In this document: piece after piece, positions 59,684 to 64,000 of the stretch
Numbering within the stretch: the stretch's first letter is position 1
Layout: the number at the start of each line of letters is the position of its first letter
From: Owenia fusiformis
Lineage: Eukaryota; Annelida; Polychaeta; Sabellida; Oweniidae
Assembly (NCBI GenBank): GCA_903813345.2
Contig: CAIIXF020000001.1
Span: 744,001-808,000 of the forward strand
Length of the DNA stretch: 64,000 nt
Direction: 5' to 3'
Position numbers and translations under genes: made by a program
Notes under the pieces: generated by a model
What the model saw: the letters and a program-made list of their open reading frames with translations, nothing else
Told to the model about the DNA's origin: nothing
Databases searched by the model: none

Positions 59684-60673
59684 CACAGGCAAATTACATC
59701 GGGCCCCGTACGAGCCTCGAAAATTACGAGTCATTACGGGCAAAAAGGAGCACCATCCTCGTTCAGGCTCGTACGGAGTTCGTTTTCGAGGCCCGTACGA
59801 GCTTGTATGATGCTCGTAATTGTTGTTTTCGAGGCCCGTACGAGCATGTACGAGGCTCGTTATTTCGATGCCCATACAAGCTCGTACAAGGCCCGTTATC
59901 GAAATCCAATCAAAAAAAATTTAATTGCTCTCATGGTTCATGATTTCTATCCAGAACATGCTGTGTATGTTTGATCACATCTATAGCTGTGTTTATTCAC
60001 ACATTCGATAACAGTAACATTTATTTACATCACATTTCAACTTATTGCAATACCGCACACAAATGTTTTTATATGCATTTACTTCACTTGTAGAGAAATA
60101 TGGTGTCTCCTAATGGTAACCCTCCTGTTTATTCTGTTTCCTAGTTTTTATACTGTTTATCATGTTGATACAGACATGAGAATATTTTGAAATTATTGGA
60201 GACATATTAATTCAGATATAATTAGATATAATTGAAATGTCATTTCTCAAGTATGCTAAAAAGTGTTCATCAAAATAAACGAGTAATTACGAGCCTTGTT
60301 ACGAGCCCTGTATGGGCAAGTACAGTGCTTGGAAATTACAAGCCATTACGTGCTTTGTTACAGGCATCGCACAGGCAAGTACAAGGCTCGAAAATTACGA
60401 GCTATTATGGGCCTCGTAAATGGCACCGTACAAGGAAGTACGGGGATCGAAAATTACAATTTATTACGGGGCTCGTTACGGGCACCGTACGTTCAAGTAC
60501 GGGGGTCGGAAATTACGAGCTATTACGGGCCTTGTAATCACAAGCTCTTACGAGGCTCGAAAATTACAAGCAATTACCAGACTCGGAACGATGTCCGTAC
60601 AAGGTTGTACAGGGTCCGTTGATACAACGAGCTCCGTATGGGCTTGTACGGGGTCCGATGTAATTTGCCTGTG
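59684..60673. mobile_element. Element with CACAGGCAAATTACATCGG ends and TACGAG-rich internal repeats
   Basis: The ends CACAGGCAAATTACATCGG and the inverse are near-perfect inverted repeats, flanked by TA on both sides. Both subterminal zones (59700-59900 and 60280-60660) are built of variants of CGAAAATTACGAGCTATTAC and CCCGTACGAGC, repeated in clusters. The middle (59900-60280) is ordinary AT-rich sequence. No transposase. The frames seen here are by-products. Confidence 0.7.
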
Positions 60674-61298
60674 TATAATTATAGACTGACTTCGTATTTG
60701 AACAAAGAAAATATGTTATGAGTTCCAACACATTTCTGCAAATATCTGTTACCAGGGCAACAAATAAGAGGACTTGGTACATTTTGTAACTAGTTTAAGT
60801 TTCAAGAAGTAACGTTCACATAAACTTGAAATTCTTATTGTCAAAACATATAAGCATGTTAGGACTTTTAACATGTTTTTTTCATTTAAAACCCAGCTTA
60901 TTGATGTTTCTACAACTGATTTATACTATGGTATTACTATAATCTCTGATATTGCAAAAAATTGGCAGGTGCTGACATTTTGTATGTATTAACATAAATA
61001 TAAAACTGTATATGGTATCACATTTTACCTGATGGCCTGATGCTATCTAAAGTATCATCAATTACACTGGCCATCTGCCATATTAATACTTTAATTATGC
61101 ACCCGTTCAAATCCTCAGAAAATAGCCAAAAGCCAACATATAGGGCTATCTGAAATTTGTTGTGATATCTTCTGTGGTCCTTTATCTTTATTACTTGAAA
61201 AACTCATAAAAATATGCACAACTTACACCTTTTTGAGAGAAAAGTCAACAGAAGTAAACATTATATATGAAATTATAAGCTACTTTGTGCTTGTATTA
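60674..61298. other. Gene-poor sequence
   Basis: AT-rich; no gene, RNA or clear repeat recognised. Confidence 0.5.
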
Positions 61299-62140
61299 GA
61301 GAGATTTCGCACATTAGTGAAAGTACAACTTATACGTATACGTATAGTTTAAAGGGTCATGTCGAACTATTATATTCACTGAAATCAATTTTAAATTGTA
61401 CTTAATGGAACATAACTATTCCCGATATAGAAAAGCTCCATCAACTAGAGACTGTGAATGCACTGTCATCTGCACGTGTAGATTATGCACATTATAATTA
61501 AATGCTTGCCTCCGTGTCCTAGTAGTTGTAGTGTATTATAAACACAATCCTTTAAAGTGAGTCATGATCCTTTAAAGCGAGGCATTACATAAACAAGTTG
61601 ATTATTTCAAAGTTTTCATGATCAGTATAAGTTCAATGAACTTACAAAACGGTAAAAATACGTAAATGATAAACGTATACAGTTGGATCTCCGTATAAAA
61701 CTTTACCTACATGTGTGTGGAACAATTGACCGCCAGGATTTTTTGAAATTAATTAATTGGCTGAGTAGGAACAGTATCCAATCAAATACTTTGACCATCA
61801 ATTTGAAACACCAATCAAACCAGTAGGTTCTAGCAATTCCTGGAAACGATCCATTCAGTAGCTCAACAAATGACATACAGGGTGTTTCATAACGAGCATC
61901 TCCAAAAAGTCAATTTGAGAAGAGATATATGAGCCTATTTTATTCTAGACAAACACATTTGGATCAACTAAACATGCTACAATTCAAGAAAGTACAAATG
62001 GCATCCCTTTGACCTTTATTTATTACAGTCCGAGAAGATCTTTCCTGACGAAAAGCCCACATTATGAAACACCTTGTACGTTTACCTATAAGTATAAGTA
62101 TACGTTATAAGTTGTACTTTCACGCGGTGCGAAATCTCTC
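61299..62140. mobile_element. Non-autonomous element with GAGAGATTTCGCAC ends and TA duplication
   Basis: GAGAGATTTCGCAC...GTGAAAGTACAACTTATA at the left is matched by TATAAGTTGTACTTTCAC...GTGCGAAATCTCTC at the right, giving inverted ends of about 45 bp. TA flanks both sides. The interior (842 bp total) is non-coding. A Tc1/mariner-type or ISL2EU-type origin would both fit a TA duplication. Confidence 0.75.
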
Positions 62141-62739
62141 TAATGTCGTAATGATGAGGTACATCCTTTCAAAAACTCATTTTTTTGCATTCAGAAATAT
62201 TTTGGGTGTGGTCCTGTGGCATTGATATGGTATCATTGGTATCATGTGATTAAAATACAATCTATGATTGGCTTAGGATGAGATAGAACAAATTAACTTT
62301 AACAGTTTTCTGAGTTCTTGCTTTGGGATAATTTAATTCATTTGGAAAACTGATTTCACTGACATAGAACAAGTTGAATACTGGAAATCACATGTTTATT
62401 TATAGCTATATTTCACATTTGGGACCATGTTAGATGGAAAGAGCACAGTCAACTTAGGTGGAAACCGCATTTATCTCATTGTGGTCAAAAAGTGGCATAG
62501 AACACTTTGGCTCTTGAACACCGATATGTATCATTTGAACTCTCTTTGTTCAACCTTATTTCTGAGACTATTATAAAGTGTTACAGTGTCCAACGTTTTG
62601 GTGGCCAGTCTTTGGCGATTGGTGTTCACTTTGACAGCATTTGGTATCTGTAACAAATGGCAGGTAGTCACATTTTGCAATACCTTGTCTCGTTTTGGTT
62701 ATACATGTCAATGTGACCCTCTGCTGTGTTGATTGCTTA

Positions 62740-63315
62740 TGGCCTAGTCACATAGCCCGGCCGATGTCCGGCATCGGTAGAGCTCGGTGGATTTTTTTGG
62801 TGCCACCGAGCTCTCCTCATCGGAAGCAGAGCTCGGTGACGTGAACGGACTCCGTCCGGACATCTTCAGGCGACCGACCGAACACCGGCCGGTGACCGTA
62901 CGGAGTCTGTCTCAAAATGGTAGTTTTTTTCTGCCGATGTGGCAGCAACTACCGGCCGGAGGTCGGCCGGACATCGGAAGGAATACGGCCGGTACCCGAG
63001 CAGGTAACAGGACACCGTGCGATCGCCGGCTGGGTTGTTAACGGGCCTTGAACAGTGACCGGCCGATGCTCTGTCCCACATCGGCCGGAGCTCGGTCGGA
63101 GCTCGGCCGCTGTCCGTTAAAAAACCTCGTCCTCTGGTTGTCTCAGATGCACGGGACACCGGCCGATACTCGGCCGTGCACCGGCCGACGTGTTTTCCGA
63201 TGTGGTTACGATGGGGCTGCGATGACATGATGAGGGAGCTCGGTGAGCCGAGTTCGGTGAAAATTGCATCGCTGGCTCATCGTAACCTCATCGGCCGGGC
63301 TATGTGACTAGGCCA
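62740..63315. mobile_element. GC-rich Harbinger-like non-autonomous element
   Basis: The ends TGGCCTAGTCACATAGCCCG and the inverse are perfect for about 27 bp, flanked by the 3-bp duplication TTA (62737-62739, 63316-63318) typical of PIF/Harbinger. The interior of 576 bp is strikingly GC-rich, dominated by CGGCCGA, GAGCTCGGTC and CCGGCCGGT words. Both strands stay open by composition; no protein is supported. Confidence 0.8.
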
Positions 63316-64000
63316 TTACACTATGTTTAATAAGAGCTTGATTGCTAAATTATATGATATTCTGAGGTCTAAAGTTGGCTTCATTATCTGAATCAGTTAT
63401 ATAAAGTGCAACTCTCCTTCTAAATCTTACTGTGACTATTGTTGGCAATAAGATACAGGATCAAAAAGGATTATTGAAATATAATCAGCAAAGATTTGAG
63501 TGTACATATACAGTCATATAAGGTGTTTCATTCATTGAGAATTTTAGATATGTCTATAATGATATGAAGGTCCCCAAATAAAGAATCAAATAAAGAAGCC
63601 AAATATCCACATACTTTAAGTAGTGTTGTAGGTAAATAACATACGGGAATGCAATCAATATCTGAGGTGAGTGGGTGATATATATAAATATCACCCACTC
63701 ATCAGCAATTGCTGGGAATTTCGTTCGATTCTCTTTGTGCACTGAAAGATATAAACACTGTAAAATATAAACTGTGCATGTATTTGATTGTTATAATTGT
63801 AATTATCATTTGTAATAATAACACAAGGATTCCATAACATTCAATACATACTTAATCCTCATAATCTACTAAGTATAGGATAAATCAGTTATTAAATTCT
63901 TGATTTTTGGTACAGGGTATATCCTTCATTAAATACAATACATCAACCCTTGGTCCCTGCTGTCCCTTGGGTCGATTTCCCTCAGATATTAAAAAATCTC
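63316..64000. repeat. Gene-poor end of window with a small hairpin and a partial palindrome
   Basis: TGAGTGGGTGATAT (63668) and ATATCACCCACTCA (to 63701) form a hairpin. From about 63895 the sequence (TTTTTGGTACAGGGTATATCC, then CCCTTGGTCCCTGCTGTCCC) is the left half and core of a palindrome like 2864-3002, cut by the window end. No gene seen. Confidence 0.5.

Noticed and set aside
62787-63230. Overlapping frames of 60-120 codons in the GC-rich segment
   Set aside because: They arise from stop-poor GC-rich composition inside a short transposon with clear inverted ends and a TTA duplication.
1-64000. Retroviral, LTR or Polinton copies and tRNA or rRNA genes
   Set aside because: No integrase, protease, capsid or envelope pattern, no paired LTRs and no cloverleaf or rRNA sequence was recognised on reading.

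Overview
The window is eukaryotic nuclear DNA from an invertebrate animal, probably marine. Genes are split by many short GT-AG-bounded exons, introns are AT-rich and crowded with DNA transposons, and the encoded proteins look animal-like. The species cannot be named from the sequence. There are three spliced host genes, one small intronless gene candidate, one 8.7-kb DNA transposon, one LINE, and an unusually dense set of short inverted-repeat elements, minisatellites and palindromes.

Layout. (1) 1-17095, minus strand: a long gene of at least 20 coding exons for a disordered, Pro/Ser/Thr- and acid-rich protein of unknown function. Its 3' end runs off the left edge. One of its introns holds a 241-codon intronless ORF on the opposite strand (10365-11090). 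(2) 17096-20164: a divergent intergenic region with a transposon-like element ending in arrays of a 16-bp repeat. (3) 20165-34331, plus strand: a peroxisomal SCP2/SCPx-type thiolase of 424 residues in four exons, without the SCP2 lipid-transfer domain. Its 12-kb first intron is a nest of mobile elements. The main one is an ISL2EU/IS4EU-type transposon (22878-31613, TA duplication) encoding a YqaJ exonuclease protein with a SWIM finger, and a convergent THAP-DDE transposase. Between those two genes sits a second element (26080-28961) with ~285-bp inverted arms and a 5-bp duplication. (4) 36840-57471, plus strand: a 17-exon gene for a 558-residue protein with a QNAQ/HQ motif resembling DUF4587 (C21orf58 family) and a conserved-looking C-terminal half. 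(5) 57472-64000: no gene seen, only short transposons and palindromes.

Most striking: in the 17-exon gene, three separate minisatellites (39727-40577, 46612-47163, 54065-55160) are tandem copies of that gene's own exon-intron borders. They create about 18 and 9 copies of two splice donors and 18 copies of one acceptor. Another acceptor has two intronic look-alikes, and the thiolase stop codon with its peroxisomal signal is tandemly duplicated.

A second novelty is a family of stepwise palindromes (2.5-3.0 kb, 58.3-59.2 kb, 63.9 kb). Their central cores are alike but their stem sequences differ, while pairing is kept.

Exon structures were built by hand from GT/AG sites and reading-phase continuity. 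Every junction was phase-checked, but no transcript or homology search was available.
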